Source: Streptomyces ipomoeae 91-03
GTDB lineage: Bacteria > Actinomycetota > Actinomycetes > Streptomycetales > Streptomycetaceae
Assembly: GCF_000317595.1 (NCBI RefSeq)
Contig: NZ_AEJC01000432.1
Coordinates: 1-63,147 of the forward strand
DNA length: 63,147 nt
Reading direction: 5' to 3'
Shown here: one piece after another, positions 1-11,013 of the stretch
How positions within the stretch are numbered: the stretch's first letter is position 1
Layout: every line of letters begins with the position of its first letter
Notes under the pieces: generated by a model
What the model was told of the DNA's origin: nothing
Databases searched by the model: none
Seen by the model: the letters and a program-made list of their open reading frames with translations, nothing else
Made by a program: the position numbers and the translations under genes

Positions 1-287
1 ATCAGCACCACACACAGCCCCTGGGGGAGATCGTCGTGCAGGAAACGCAAGTACTCAAAGCACGACGCCGACAGCCGGTGGGCGTCCTCGACCACGACGA
101 TCCGTGTCTTGAGAGCCAAGGCGCGGTGGACTAAGGCATCGGCGGCCCCGGGGTCGGCAGGCGCCTCGCCACGGAGCCCAAGTGCACGGTGGAGGGCGGC
201 GCGCAGGTCCGCCGGCGCCGGCTGAGCCCGGAAGTCCAGCGGCAACAGCTCACCGAGGCGGCGGGCGGCGGTGTGGACGGCCGCCAT
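1..287 (-). CDS. AAA-type ATP-binding protein, partial
   Basis: Only the N-terminal ~95 residues are in the window; the gene continues beyond base 1. The visible part is an Ala/Leu-rich segment followed by a hydrophobic strand ending in a Walker-B-like motif (RIVVVEDAHRL) and then a helix resembling the 'LRFL' segment of AAA_22/TniB-type ATPases. No Walker A is visible before it, so either the true start lies further upstream or this is a degenerate domain. I chose the ATG at 287 because it is the nearest one; it has no clear Shine-Dalgarno sequence, and the frame stays open into the neighbouring gene, so the start is uncertain. TniB-like ATPases serve transposons, but similar stand-alone proteins exist in Streptomyces and nothing here proves a transposon. 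Confidence 0.5.
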   Translation of the reverse strand, partial: MAAVHTAARRLGELLPLDFRAQPAPADLRAALHRALGLRGEAPADPGAADALVHRALALKTRIVVVEDAHRLSASCFEYLRFLHDDLPQGLCVVL

Positions 288-352
288 GGCCGTATGGACC
301 GCTGGGCCGTATGGGCCGCCAGGACGCCTGGACCGCTGAGACGCGTGGACCG

Positions 353-2113
353 CTAGGACGCGCTGGGGCTCGGCGACGCGGACTCGGCGGGGGCCGGGGC
401 CGGGGCCTCCACCTTCAGCTCGACCGTGATGACCGCACCGCCCTCGGTCTCGATGCGCAGCAGGAACGTGCCGGTGGTGTCGTCCGAGTAGAGCTTCGGC
501 AGCGTGAGCAGGCCGTTCTCGTCGGTCGCCAGGCCCGTCAGGGTGCGTACGGGCTTGTCGTCGGCGCCCTTGAAGTAGGGGCCCTTGTCGTTCTCGGTCG
601 GGTCGAGGGGCGACTTGACGAGGGTCGCCTTGACCGCGACCTTGTCGGCGATCTCGCCCTTGTAGGTGGCCTTCACCTCGACCTGCTCGGCGAACTCGCC
701 GTTCGGCACACAGGTCAGCGCGGTCTCGCCGGTGCGGACGAGGGCGTCGGCCTGGCGGGCGGTGACGGTCGCCTTGTAGTCGAGGGCGGTCACCGAGCGG
801 CCCACGACGGTCGCGCGGACCGTGAAGTCGCCGGTCTTCTCACCGGCGACCAGCGCGGGGGCGGTGGCCTGACCGGCGCTGTCGGTGACGATCGTGGCGA
901 CGGACTCGCCGCCGGTGAAGGTGGTGTCCGTGTCGCCGACGATGGTGAAGCGGACCCTCACCTTCGCCACGGCCTTGCCGGCCTTGGTCTCGGTGCGGGC
1001 GGTGACCTTCTCGGTGAAGGTGTCGCCGGCCATCGCCGTGAGGGTCGCCGCGCCGGCGTTCTCCAGGTGGTCCACCGTGTCGGTGGCGGTGGGCGGAGTG
1101 GTCGGCGGTGTGCTGGGCGGGGTGGTGGTCGGCGGAGTCGGGCTCGTGCCGCCGCCGTCCGGCTTGTCGGTGTCGGGCTTCTCCGTCTTCGGCGGCGTCG
1201 GGCTGGGGCTCGTCGTCGGGCCGTCGGAGGAGTCGTTGCCACCGCCGCTGTTGCCCCTGCCGCTGTTGCCGTGGTTGCCGCTGTCGCTGGGCGTGCGGGG
1301 CAGCGAGCCGGTGCCGTCCGGGATCTCGTGGGTGCCCTTGCGGTAGTACTCCAGCCAGGTGAGGACGAGGTTGTAGTACGCCGTCGAGTTGTTGTAGCTG
1401 AGGATCGCGCTGCGCAGGTCGGCGCTGCTGGACAGGTCCCAGTCGAAGCGGCACAGGTAATGGCCGGCGGCAAGGGCCGCGTCGTAGACGTTGTTGGGGT
1501 CCTTGGCGCCGTCGCCGTTGCCGTCGCGGCCCGCCCACTCCCACGTGGAGGGGATGAACTGCATGGGGCCGACCGCCCGGTCGTACCGGCTGTCGCCGTC
1601 GTACGCGCCGTTGTCGGTGTCGCTGATGTGGGCGAACGCGCCGCCGTTGAGGACCGGGCCGAGGATCTTCGTGTAGGTCGTGCCGTTGGCGTCGACACGA
1701 CCGCCCCTTGCCTGGCCGGACTCGACCTTGCCGATGGCGGCGAGGAGTTCCCAGGGCAGGTTGCAGCCGGGCTTGGAGTCGCGCAGGGACTCCGCGGCCT
1801 TCTTGTAGGCGTCGAGGACGGTCGCGGGTATGCCGCGTTCACCGCCGCCCGTCGTGCCCGAACTGTCGCCCGTACCGGTGGTCGGGGTGGGGCTGTCGAG
1901 GGGCGGAAGGTCCGTGTAGTAGCGCGAGTTGCCCGACGCGGTGTCGTCGGCCTGCGGGCTCACATCGGGCGAGGGCGATCCGGTCGTCTGTCTGCCGGCG
2001 TCGTCGGTGGCCACTCCCGGGGCCTGGGAGGCGGCCAGTGCCGCTACCGTGGCCGCGGCCAGAGCGGTGGTCGCCGCTCCCTTGCGGAGCCTCAAACCGA
2101 ACTGCGCCGCCAT
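353..2113 (-). CDS. secreted lytic transglycosylase with Pro-rich linker and Ig-like C-terminus
   Basis: 586 aa. The ATG at 2113 is preceded by GGAGGGG at good spacing, and starting there gives a signal peptide (basic RLRKGAA, then an Ala-rich core to about residue 33). Residues ~95-265 form an SLT/MltB-type domain with the catalytic glutamate at E131 in VESGQ, a GPMQF segment and a Ca-site-like DGNGDG stretch. A Ser/Thr/Pro/Gly-rich linker follows, then two beta-rich segments typical of Ig-like bacterial repeats (~410-586). Known family role: non-hydrolytic cleavage of peptidoglycan glycan strands outside the membrane, for wall turnover or germination. It is monocistronic, with a 413-bp gap upstream that may hold a regulatory leader. 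Extending the start upstream would add a non-signal-like segment of 61 residues, so I reject it. Confidence 0.88.
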   Translation of the reverse strand: MAAQFGLRLRKGAATTALAAATVAALAASQAPGVATDDAGRQTTGSPSPDVSPQADDTASGNSRYYTDLPPLDSPTPTTGTGDSSGTTGGGERGIPATVLDAYKKAAESLRDSKPGCNLPWELLAAIGKVESGQARGGRVDANGTTYTKILGPVLNGGAFAHISDTDNGAYDGDSRYDRAVGPMQFIPSTWEWAGRDGNGDGAKDPNNVYDAALAAGHYLCRFDWDLSSSADLRSAILSYNNSTAYYNLVLTWLEYYRKGTHEIPDGTGSLPRTPSDSGNHGNSGRGNSGGGNDSSDGPTTSPSPTPPKTEKPDTDKPDGGGTSPTPPTTTPPSTPPTTPPTATDTVDHLENAGAATLTAMAGDTFTEKVTARTETKAGKAVAKVRVRFTIVGDTDTTFTGGESVATIVTDSAGQATAPALVAGEKTGDFTVRATVVGRSVTALDYKATVTARQADALVRTGETALTCVPNGEFAEQVEVKATYKGEIADKVAVKATLVKSPLDPTENDKGPYFKGADDKPVRTLTGLATDENGLLTLPKLYSDDTTGTFLLRIETEGGAVITVELKVEAPAPAPAESASPSPSAS

Positions 2114-2526
2114 TGAGTGAACCCCTCCCCGGTGGTCGATCGCCTTGGCGTATTTCGCTTTTGGTACTGTCTCGGGCGCTTTTCCGGTTTGTCCGGAGCA
2201 GCTTCCCTGCTCTGATACACCGACTCCGGGCTTCCGCTTTTGGTTGCCCCGATCCGGCGATCCGTTTCCCGGACTTCCGGTGGTTCCCGCGCCCACCGGC
2301 GCGGGGACCCAGGCGACCCTACGACAACTTCCGTCGCCCGGACACCCGTTGGTGCCCGATTTTCACCGATTGGCCTTATCGGTTTCCTGTCGCTCGCCGC
2401 TCGGACACCTGCGACTTTTCTGAGGGCGCGGGCGCCTTTCGGATACGTCTGCCCGAGTCGCGCATACTGGCGGCCGATGATCAGCCGGTCCATGAATCCG
2501 GCCAAAGCGCATCACAGGGGGACGAC
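2114..2526. other. 413-bp divergent intergenic region; possible structured leader of the transglycosylase
   Basis: No convincing gene. On the minus strand, toward the transglycosylase, there are several short G/C helices and two purine-rich blocks (GCGCGGGAACCA near 2281-2300 and GGGGCAACCAAAAG near 2235-2250), followed by CCCGAGACAG near 2165-2175. Their order and the type of downstream gene recall actinobacterial ydaO/yuaA (c-di-AMP) leaders, which often precede cell-wall hydrolases. The match to the conserved core is partial. The plus-strand promoter for the DUF4184 gene must also lie here. Confidence 0.3.
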
Positions 2527-3378
2527 TTGCCTTTCACACTCAGCCATGCCGCCGCCGTGCTGCCCGCACTGCGCGGGGACGGCACCGGGCGGAGACCACT
2601 GGTGCCGTCGGTGCTCGTCGCCGGCTCGTTCGCGCCCGACATGACCTACTACGCGGCAAGTGTGCTGCCCGAGGCCATGGAGTTCGGCGATGTCACGCAC
2701 TCCTTCGCCGGGGTGTTCACCGTCGACGTCCTCATCACCTGGGCGTTGGTGGGGCTGTGGCTGGTGCTGCGCGAACCGGTCGTCGCGCTGCTGCCGAGAC
2801 GGCGGCAGGGGCGGTTGGCCGCGCTGGTGCGCTGCGGGTCCGGTACGCGCCCCAGGAGTCTTTCGCTGGTCTTCTGGTGGTACGTCTCCGCCGCGCTCGG
2901 CGCGCTCACCCATGTCGTCTGGGACGCGTTCACGCATCTCGACCGGTGGGGGATGCGGCTGTTTCCCCTCCTCGGCGAGGAGATCGCGGGCTCGCCGCTG
3001 TACTGGTATCTGCAGTACGGCGGTTCCGCGGTCGCGGCCGTCGTGATCGCCGTGTTCGTCACCCTCGCGCTACGACGGCAGCCGGTGGCCGAGCCCGTGG
3101 GGGTGCCGATGCTCTCGTCGGCCGACCGATGGGTGGCGTGCGCCGTCATCGGCGGGTGCGCCCTGGTGGCGGCCGTGCAGCGGGTGGCCCGCTGGTGGGC
3201 GTACTGGGGGTCCGTCGCCAAGCCGTACGAGGTGATCCCGACGCTGTGCTTCGGGGCGGGCGCGGGGCTGGTGGTCGGCGTGGTGCTCTACGGCGTGGGC
3301 GTCAGGGTCCGGCGCCCGGCGCCCGTGTCGCCGACGAACGGAGCCGACGTGGAGGCGGGCAGCTCGGCCCACCGCTGA
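2527..3378 (+). CDS. DUF4184 family integral membrane protein
   Basis: 283 aa. The TTG at 2527 is preceded by AGGGGG six bases upstream and yields the N-terminus LPFTLSHAAAVLP (initiator read as Met), which is the characteristic opening of the DUF4184 family. Four or five hydrophobic segments are visible (around residues 25-40, 60-85, 120-145, 165-190, 240-265). His and Asp residues in SHAAAV, APDMTYY and THVVWDAFTHLDRWG resemble the metal-binding pattern of YdjM/DUF457-type membrane hydrolases, which is why members are often called predicted metal-dependent hydrolases. Substrate and role are not known. It is transcribed divergently from the transglycosylase and converges on polA across a terminator. 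Confidence 0.8.
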   Translation: MPFTLSHAAAVLPALRGDGTGRRPLVPSVLVAGSFAPDMTYYAASVLPEAMEFGDVTHSFAGVFTVDVLITWALVGLWLVLREPVVALLPRRRQGRLAALVRCGSGTRPRSLSLVFWWYVSAALGALTHVVWDAFTHLDRWGMRLFPLLGEEIAGSPLYWYLQYGGSAVAAVVIAVFVTLALRRQPVAEPVGVPMLSSADRWVACAVIGGCALVAAVQRVARWWAYWGSVAKPYEVIPTLCFGAGAGLVVGVVLYGVGVRVRRPAPVSPTNGADVEAGSSAHR

Positions 3379-3712
3379 GCGACAGGCGACGCGGGAGCGC
3401 TCCGCTGGGAAGGCGGCGGGTCGCGGCGCCGGGGGCGTACGGCGGTACGTGGCCCAGCAGGGCCGGGACGGGGTGGGTGAGGGCCCAGGGGAGACGGGTC
3501 CGCGCGCGTCTGAGGTGGACGTGAGCGCGGCGCAGGCCGGAGTGCGCCCGTCGGAGGCGGGTGTGTGCCCAGGGGAGGCGAGCCTGCGCCCAAGGGCGGC
3601 GGGTGGCAGCTGTCGCGGTACGGCGGCGGAGCGTGCGTATGCCCATGCGGGCATCCTGGCGCCACCGCCCGGCCGGGGGCGCCTTGGTGAGGGCCGCCTG
3701 GGTGACACCGCA
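3379..3712. other. GC-rich intergenic stretch without a recognisable gene
   Basis: This lies between the convergent DUF4184 gene and polA. Open frames exist on both strands but translate to Pro/Arg/Gly-rich low-complexity sequence with no recognisable domain, and the DNA consists of degenerate short GC-rich repeats. The gap continues to 3842 with the repeat and terminator listed next. Confidence 0.5.
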
Positions 3713-3766
3713 GGGCGAGGCGACACTGCGGGGCGGGGTGACGCTGTGGGGCGGGGTGACGCTGTG
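3713..3766 (+). repeat. 18-bp tandem repeat, three units
   Basis: Three consecutive 18-bp units. The second and third (3731-3748, 3749-3766) are identical (GGGCGGGGTGACGCTGTG) and the first is a diverged copy. They sit in the gap between two convergent genes, just before the terminator. Confidence 0.8.
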
Positions 3767-3785
3767 GGCCGCGACGACCTCGGTG

Positions 3786-3819
3786 GGAGGAGCCCGGCGG
3801 TGTAAAGCCGGGCTCCTCC
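3786..3819. terminator. bidirectional terminator between DUF4184 gene and polA
   Basis: A perfect 12-bp inverted repeat (GGAGGAGCCCGG at 3786-3797 with its complement at 3808-3819) around a 10-nt loop, placed between two convergent genes. In the plus direction it is followed by a short T/C run. Confidence 0.75.
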
Positions 3820-3842
3820 TTCGAGAGCTGGTGCTTCGAGAG

Positions 3843-6569
3843 CTAGTGCGCCGCCGATTCCCAGTCCGGGCCGACGCCGACGGAGACGTCGAGGGGGGCT
3901 CGGAGGTGGACGGCATCGGCCATTTCCCGGCGGACCAGGGCTTCCGCCTGTTCCCGTTCGCCGGGGGCGATTTCGAGGACGATTTCGTCGTGGACCTGGA
4001 GGAGCATGCGGGAGGTGAGGCCCGCGTTGTCGAGGGCGCGGCCCACGTTGAGCATGGCGATCTTGACGATGTCGGCGGCGGTGCCCTGGATCGGCGCGTT
4101 GAGGGCCATGCGCTCGGCGGCCTCGCGGCGCTGACGGTTGTCGCTGTTGAGGTCGGGCAGATAGCGGCGGCGCCCGAAGAGCGTCGCCGTGTAGCCCGTC
4201 GCCCGGGCCTCGTCCACGACCCGGCGCAGATAGTCCCGTACGCCGCCGTAGCGCTCGAAGTACGCGTCCATCAGGGTGCGGGCCTCGCCGGCGTCGATGT
4301 TCAGCTGCTGGGAGAGGCCGAACGCCGACAGGCCGTACGCGAGGCCGTACGACATCGCCTTGATCTTGCGGCGCATCTCGGCGTCCACCGCGGCGCGCTC
4401 CACCCCGAACACCTGGGCGGCGGCCGTGGTGTGCAGGTCCTCGCCCGAGGTGAACGCCTCGATCAGGCCCTCGTCCTCGGAGAGGTGGGCCATCACGCGG
4501 AGCTCGATCTGGCTGTAGTCGGCCGTCATCAGCGACTCGAAGCCCTCACCGACGACGAAGCCGCGGCGGATGGCACGGCCCTCGTCGGTGCGGACGGGAA
4601 TGTTCTGGAGGTTCGGGTCCACCGAGGACAGCCGGCCGGTGGCGGCGACCGTCTGGTTGAAGGTGGTGTGGATACGGCCGTCCGCGGCGATCGTCTTGAT
4701 CAGGCCCTCGACGGTGACGCGGAGCTTCGCCTGCTCACGGTGGCGGAGCATGATGACCGGCAGTTCGTTCTCCGTCTGCGTCGCCAGCCAGGCGAGGGCG
4801 TCGGCGTCCGTGGTGTAGCCGGTCTTGGTGCGCTTGGTCTTCGGCAGGGCCAGCTCACCGAAGAGGACCTCCTGGAGCTGCTTGGGCGAGCCCAGGTTGA
4901 ACTCGTGCCCGGCCGCCGCGTGCGCCTCCTTCACCGCCTGCTGCACGGCGCCCGCGAACATCTGCTCCATGGCCTCCAGGTGGGCCCGGTCCGCCGCGAT
5001 GCCGTGCCGCTCCATACGGGCCAGCAGCGCCGAGGTGGGCAGCTCCACATCACGGAGGAGATCGGCGGCGCCCACTTCCTTCAGGCGCTCCTCGAAGGCC
5101 TCGCCGAGGTCGAGGATCGCGCGGGCCTGCACCATCAGCGCGTCCGCCTCGGCGCCCTCGTCCGCGCCGAAGGCCAGCTGACCGTCGGCGGTGGCGGCGG
5201 GCGCCAGCTCACGGCCCAGGTACTCCAGCGACAGCGCGTCCAGGTCGAAGGAGCGCCGGCCCGGCTTGACCAGGTACGCGGCGAGCGCGGTGTCCATGGT
5301 GACGCCCTCGATGGTCCAGCCGTGCTCGGCGAAGACCCGCATCGCGCCCTTGGCGTTGTGGAACACCTTCGGCCGGCCGGCGTCGGCGAGCCAGGCCGCC
5401 CACGCCGTCTCGTCCGCCTCGTCCAGCTGCGTCGGGTCGAACCAGGCCGCCGCTCCCCCGGCCGCGGCGAGCGCGACCTCGGCGACCGAGCCCGTGCCGA
5501 GTGCCCATGTGTCGACCGTGGCCACACCGAGGACCGCCGTGCCGTGCTCGGTGAGCCACGGGGCGAGCTCGCCGGAGCCGAGCACCGTGCCGTCCACCTC
5601 GACGCCCTCGCCGACCGGCTGACCGGCGTCGGCCTCCTCCGTGCCCGGGTCGACGGCCAGCAGACGCTCACGCAGCGACGGGTTGCGGATCTCCAACGTG
5701 TCCAGGACCATCGCGACGGCCTTGCGGTCGTACGGGGCGCGCTCCAAGTCGGCGACACCCTTGGGCAGTTCGACCGTACGGACCATCTCGGTGAGGCGGC
5801 GGTTGAGCTTGACGGCCTCCAGATGGTCGCGGAGGTTCTGACCCGCCTTGCCCTTGACCTCCTCGACGCGCTCGACCAGCTCCGCGAACGAACCGAACTG
5901 GTTGATCCACTTCGCGGCCGTCTTCTCACCGACGCCCGGGATGCCGGGCAGGTTGTCGGACGGGTCGCCGCGCAGCGCCGCGAAGTCCGGGTACTGGGCC
6001 GGGGTGAGGCCGTACTTCTCGAACACCTTCTCCGGGGTGAACCGGGTCAGCTCCGAGACACCCTTCGTCGGGTACAGCACCGTGGTGTGCTCGCTGACCA
6101 ACTGGAAGGAGTCACGGTCGCCGGTGACGATCAGGACCTCGAAGCCCTCGGCCTCCGCCTGGGTGGCGAGGGTGGCGATGACGTCGTCCGCCTCGAAGCC
6201 GTCGACGGCGAACCGCACCGCCTGCATCGCGTCGAGCAGCTCGCCGATCAGCTCGACCTGGCCCTTGAACTCGTCCGGCGTCTTCGAGCGGTTCGCCTTG
6301 TACTCGGTGAACTCCTCCGAGCGCCAGGTCTTGCGGGAGACGTCGAACGCCACCGCGAAATGCGTGGGCGCCTCGTCGCGCAGCGTGTTCGCCAGCATCG
6401 ACGCGAAGCCGTAGATCGCGTTGGTCGGCTGGCCCGTCGCGGTCGTGAAGTTCTCCACGGGCAGCGCGAAGAACGCGCGGTAGGCCAGCGAGTGCCCGTC
6501 CATGAGCATGAGCCGGGGACGGGTGCCGCCGGGGCTGTTGTCGGTCTTCTTCGATGCTGTCTCTGCCAC
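3843..6569 (-). CDS. polA: DNA polymerase I
   Basis: 908 aa from the GTG at 6569; that length fits Streptomyces PolA, and the longer open frame upstream is not family-like. Order: N-terminal 5'-3' flap exonuclease (MLMDGHSLAYRAFFALP near residue 20, then acidic metal sites), a central degenerate 3'-5' exonuclease-like domain with no recognisable DEDD set, and a C-terminal polymerase domain with motif A DYSQIELR, an O-helix ending KAMSYGLAYG, and motif C VHDEIVLE (H860-E862). Known role: Okazaki fragment processing and gap-filling repair in the cytoplasm. The O-helix aromatic residue equivalent to E. coli Phe762 is Tyr741 here, as in other actinobacterial Pol I. The gene is divergent from the molybdo-oxidoreductase with a 150-bp shared upstream region. 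Confidence 0.96.
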   Translation of the reverse strand: MAETASKKTDNSPGGTRPRLMLMDGHSLAYRAFFALPVENFTTATGQPTNAIYGFASMLANTLRDEAPTHFAVAFDVSRKTWRSEEFTEYKANRSKTPDEFKGQVELIGELLDAMQAVRFAVDGFEADDVIATLATQAEAEGFEVLIVTGDRDSFQLVSEHTTVLYPTKGVSELTRFTPEKVFEKYGLTPAQYPDFAALRGDPSDNLPGIPGVGEKTAAKWINQFGSFAELVERVEEVKGKAGQNLRDHLEAVKLNRRLTEMVRTVELPKGVADLERAPYDRKAVAMVLDTLEIRNPSLRERLLAVDPGTEEADAGQPVGEGVEVDGTVLGSGELAPWLTEHGTAVLGVATVDTWALGTGSVAEVALAAAGGAAAWFDPTQLDEADETAWAAWLADAGRPKVFHNAKGAMRVFAEHGWTIEGVTMDTALAAYLVKPGRRSFDLDALSLEYLGRELAPAATADGQLAFGADEGAEADALMVQARAILDLGEAFEERLKEVGAADLLRDVELPTSALLARMERHGIAADRAHLEAMEQMFAGAVQQAVKEAHAAAGHEFNLGSPKQLQEVLFGELALPKTKRTKTGYTTDADALAWLATQTENELPVIMLRHREQAKLRVTVEGLIKTIAADGRIHTTFNQTVAATGRLSSVDPNLQNIPVRTDEGRAIRRGFVVGEGFESLMTADYSQIELRVMAHLSEDEGLIEAFTSGEDLHTTAAAQVFGVERAAVDAEMRRKIKAMSYGLAYGLSAFGLSQQLNIDAGEARTLMDAYFERYGGVRDYLRRVVDEARATGYTATLFGRRRYLPDLNSDNRQRREAAERMALNAPIQGTAADIVKIAMLNVGRALDNAGLTSRMLLQVHDEIVLEIAPGEREQAEALVRREMADAVHLRAPLDVSVGVGPDWESAAH

Positions 6570-6719
6570 GACCCCGATCCTGCCACGTACCACTGACAGT
6601 CGGACCACGGCCGCCGTCTCCCGCCCGGAGAAGACCGACCTCGATCGATGTCGGTGACACGTGCGAGGATCGGAGGCGTAGCTCACGCCCGGAGACCTGT
6701 ACGTGAATGGGGAGCAGCG

Positions 6720-8999
<2,280 letters not shown>

Positions 9000-9084
9000 G
9001 CGTTCGCTCAGTCAGGTTCGGTGGCACACCCACCGGCGGCGCACGGACCGACGATGCGCCTGGACCGAAGACGAACGGAGTCCC

Positions 9085-9570
9085 ATGGGCGAGCAGCGCC
9101 ACGTGCAGTTCCCACAAGAAGTCATCGACGAATACGCGGCACTCGGCGTCGACCTGGTCGCGATGTTCTCCGCAGGGCATCTCGGCAACCGCATAGGGGT
9201 GCAGATCGTGGAGGCCTCGGCGGACCGGGTCGTCGGCACGATGCCGGTCGAGGGCAACACCCAGCCGTACGGACTGCTGCACGGCGGCGCCTCCGCCGTG
9301 CTCGCGGAGACCCTGGGCTCGGTCGGCTCCATGCTGCACGCCGGCAGCTCCAAGATCGCCGTGGGCGTCGACCTCAACTGCACCCACCACCGGGGCGTAC
9401 GGTCCGGCCTGGTCACCGGCGTCGCCACACCCCTGCACCGGGGGCGCACCACAGCGACGTACGAGATCGCCATCAGCGACGAGGCCGGCAAGCGGGTGTG
9501 CACGGCCCGCCTGACCTGCCTGCTGCGCGATGTGACACCGGGCGAGGCACAGCGGGCGACGGCGAGCTGA
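9085..9570 (+). CDS. PaaI-family hotdog thioesterase
   Basis: 161 aa. The ATG at 9085 follows GGAG. It is a single hotdog-fold domain with the family signature around LLHGGASAVLAETLGS and the following beta strands (VGVDLNCTHHR, LVTGVATPLHRGRTT). In PaaI/YbdB-type enzymes the Glu/Asp of the HGG(A)xxxxxE segment activates water to hydrolyse aryl- or acyl-CoA thioesters, usually as tetramers in the cytoplasm. It is probably cotranscribed with or independent of the oxidoreductase upstream; no pathway context fixes the substrate. Confidence 0.88.
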   Translation: MGEQRHVQFPQEVIDEYAALGVDLVAMFSAGHLGNRIGVQIVEASADRVVGTMPVEGNTQPYGLLHGGASAVLAETLGSVGSMLHAGSSKIAVGVDLNCTHHRGVRSGLVTGVATPLHRGRTTATYEIAISDEAGKRVCTARLTCLLRDVTPGEAQRATAS

Positions 9571-9666
9571 AGACCGGCCGCACGGGGCCGACCAGCTCCG
9601 CACCGGGCCGACAAGCCTGCGCTCACCAGGCTGACAACCCCGACCGGCAGGCTCTAGCGTCGGGGC

Positions 9667-10104
9667 ATGGGAACGGGAGGAGCGTTCGGGTGGGGGCCTG
9701 TGCTCGGGTCGGCGCTGCTGCTCGGCGCCCTGGCGACCGGGTGCGGGGAGTCGGACCCGGCGGCGGACGCACGGGCGACCGTCTCACCGTCGGCTTCGCC
9801 GTCGGCCACGCCACCCGAGGAACTGTGTACGAAGATCGTCGCCCACTGGTCGCGGAAGGCTCTGGTCGGCGACACCTACGGGGACTACCAATCGATGGGG
9901 CTGTCGAACGGCCAGTACGACATCCTGCGGAAGGTCGTCGACGCCGCCCGCGTCGAGAACGAACGGGCAGGCCCGGACGCGGCCGAACGGCTGATCGACG
10001 CGCGGGCGCGCGAGGGCTGCGAGGGCTGCGAGGGCTGCGAGGGCTGCGAGGGCTGCGAGGAGTGGTACCGCGAGGGCGGTCCGGGCGACAGGCCCTGGCG
10101 ATGA
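9667..10104 (+). CDS. small lipoprotein with (Glu-Gly-Cys)5 repeat
   Basis: 145 aa. A signal peptide of ~25 residues ends in a lipobox (LATGC), so it is a predicted membrane-anchored lipoprotein facing outward. The mature part has a Ser/Pro linker, then a helical region beginning EELCTKIVAHW, and a C-terminal run of five EGC triplets (residues ~116-130) followed by a charged tail. The family is not recognised. The stop overlaps the next ATG (ATGA), so the two exported proteins are probably translationally coupled. Without the repeat this would be an ordinary small Streptomyces lipoprotein; the extra cysteines are the odd feature. Confidence 0.75.
   Translation: MGTGGAFGWGPVLGSALLLGALATGCGESDPAADARATVSPSASPSATPPEELCTKIVAHWSRKALVGDTYGDYQSMGLSNGQYDILRKVVDAARVENERAGPDAAERLIDARAREGCEGCEGCEGCEGCEEWYREGGPGDRPWR
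10012..10056 (+). repeat. 9-bp coding repeat GAGGGCTGC x5
   Basis: Five perfect copies of GAGGGCTGC in frame within the lipoprotein gene, each encoding Glu-Gly-Cys. Perfect identity at the DNA level suggests recent expansion by slippage. Confidence 0.95.
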
Positions 10105-10733
10105 GCGGCGTCGGCCCCGTCGAGCCGGGCGAGGGCACGCGCGCGTGGGAGCTCCCGGAACCCGACACCGAAGCCCCGCCGCCACCCCCCGCCGGACGGT
10201 TCGCACACGCGTACACCACGCACCGTCGTGCCGTCCTCGCGGCAACGACCACCGCCGCCGTCCTCGCGGGCGGCGGCTATCTGTACGCCACCCGCCCCGA
10301 ACCGCCACCTCCACCCCTCGCGCCGTACCCCTCCCAGGCGGTCGGCGTCCTCTACCTCGGCCCCGTGACCCCCGCCACCAGCCCCACGAACAGGAATTTC
10401 ACCTTCGAGATGGAGGTGAAGGCGCTCTCCGACCCCCCGATCACAGTGGAACGGATGCGCCAGCCGTACGCGGCCCTCTCCCTCACCACGGACCCGCGCA
10501 CTCCGTTTCGGACCGAGCAGAACGACGCACGCACGATCGTGATCACCATGCGCGTCACGGAATGCGAAAAAGTACCGGAGAACGCCGGACTGCCTTTCCT
10601 GGACGTAACTCTACGTAATACGCGCGCAATAGAAGAACACAGTTTCATCCTGGGCGAGCGCTACGCACAGGACCTCTCCAACGCCCTCCACGTCGCCTGC
10701 GGCAACAAATCCCCGTCATCACCAAAAGCCTGA
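10101..10733 (+). CDS. single-pass membrane-anchored exported protein, unknown function
   Basis: 210 aa, starting at the ATG that overlaps the preceding stop. It has a Pro-rich cytoplasmic N-terminus, one transmembrane segment (about residues 42-62, after HRR), a Pro-rich stalk, then an extracytoplasmic beta-rich domain of ~130 residues ending SSPKA. Two cysteines (in VTECEK and HVACGNK) could form a disulfide. I do not recognise the family. Coupling with the upstream lipoprotein suggests a shared envelope function; no catalytic motif is seen. Confidence 0.7.
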   Translation: MSGVGPVEPGEGTRAWELPEPDTEAPPPPPAGRFAHAYTTHRRAVLAATTTAAVLAGGGYLYATRPEPPPPPLAPYPSQAVGVLYLGPVTPATSPTNRNFTFEMEVKALSDPPITVERMRQPYAALSLTTDPRTPFRTEQNDARTIVITMRVTECEKVPENAGLPFLDVTLRNTRAIEEHSFILGERYAQDLSNALHVACGNKSPSSPKA

Positions 10734-11013
10734 ACACTCCTGAACCGACCCCGGCCGATCCTGCACGTTCTCACCATGCGGACAGGGCGAATCGGCTGGA
10801 ATTCCACACATCCACCCCGTGAGTACCGCTCTGCATTACCTCGTGTCATAACAAGAGCGTCACAGCCTTGGCCAGACTCTCCTCCACGTTCCCCACACAC
10901 GCTTAGAGTCACGCCCAGTCACCGCGCCATCGGAATCGAAGTCACGTCTTCGGCCCAGCGCTCGACTCGGCCGCTTCCAAACAGGAAGGGCCGTGCCAGG
11001 GAAAGGACTGATC

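Noticed and set aside
1..287. Transposon ATPase, implying a mobile element at the left edge
   Set aside because: The fragment resembles TniB-like ATPases only in general AAA features; no transposase or terminal repeats are in view.
182..2116. Long open frame antisense to the transglycosylase
   Set aside because: Val/Gly/Arg-rich shadow caused by high GC3; no RBS or domain, while the minus strand encodes a complete SLT protein.
3561..6596. 1011-codon open frame antisense to polA
   Set aside because: Compositional shadow; polA on the other strand has all catalytic motifs.
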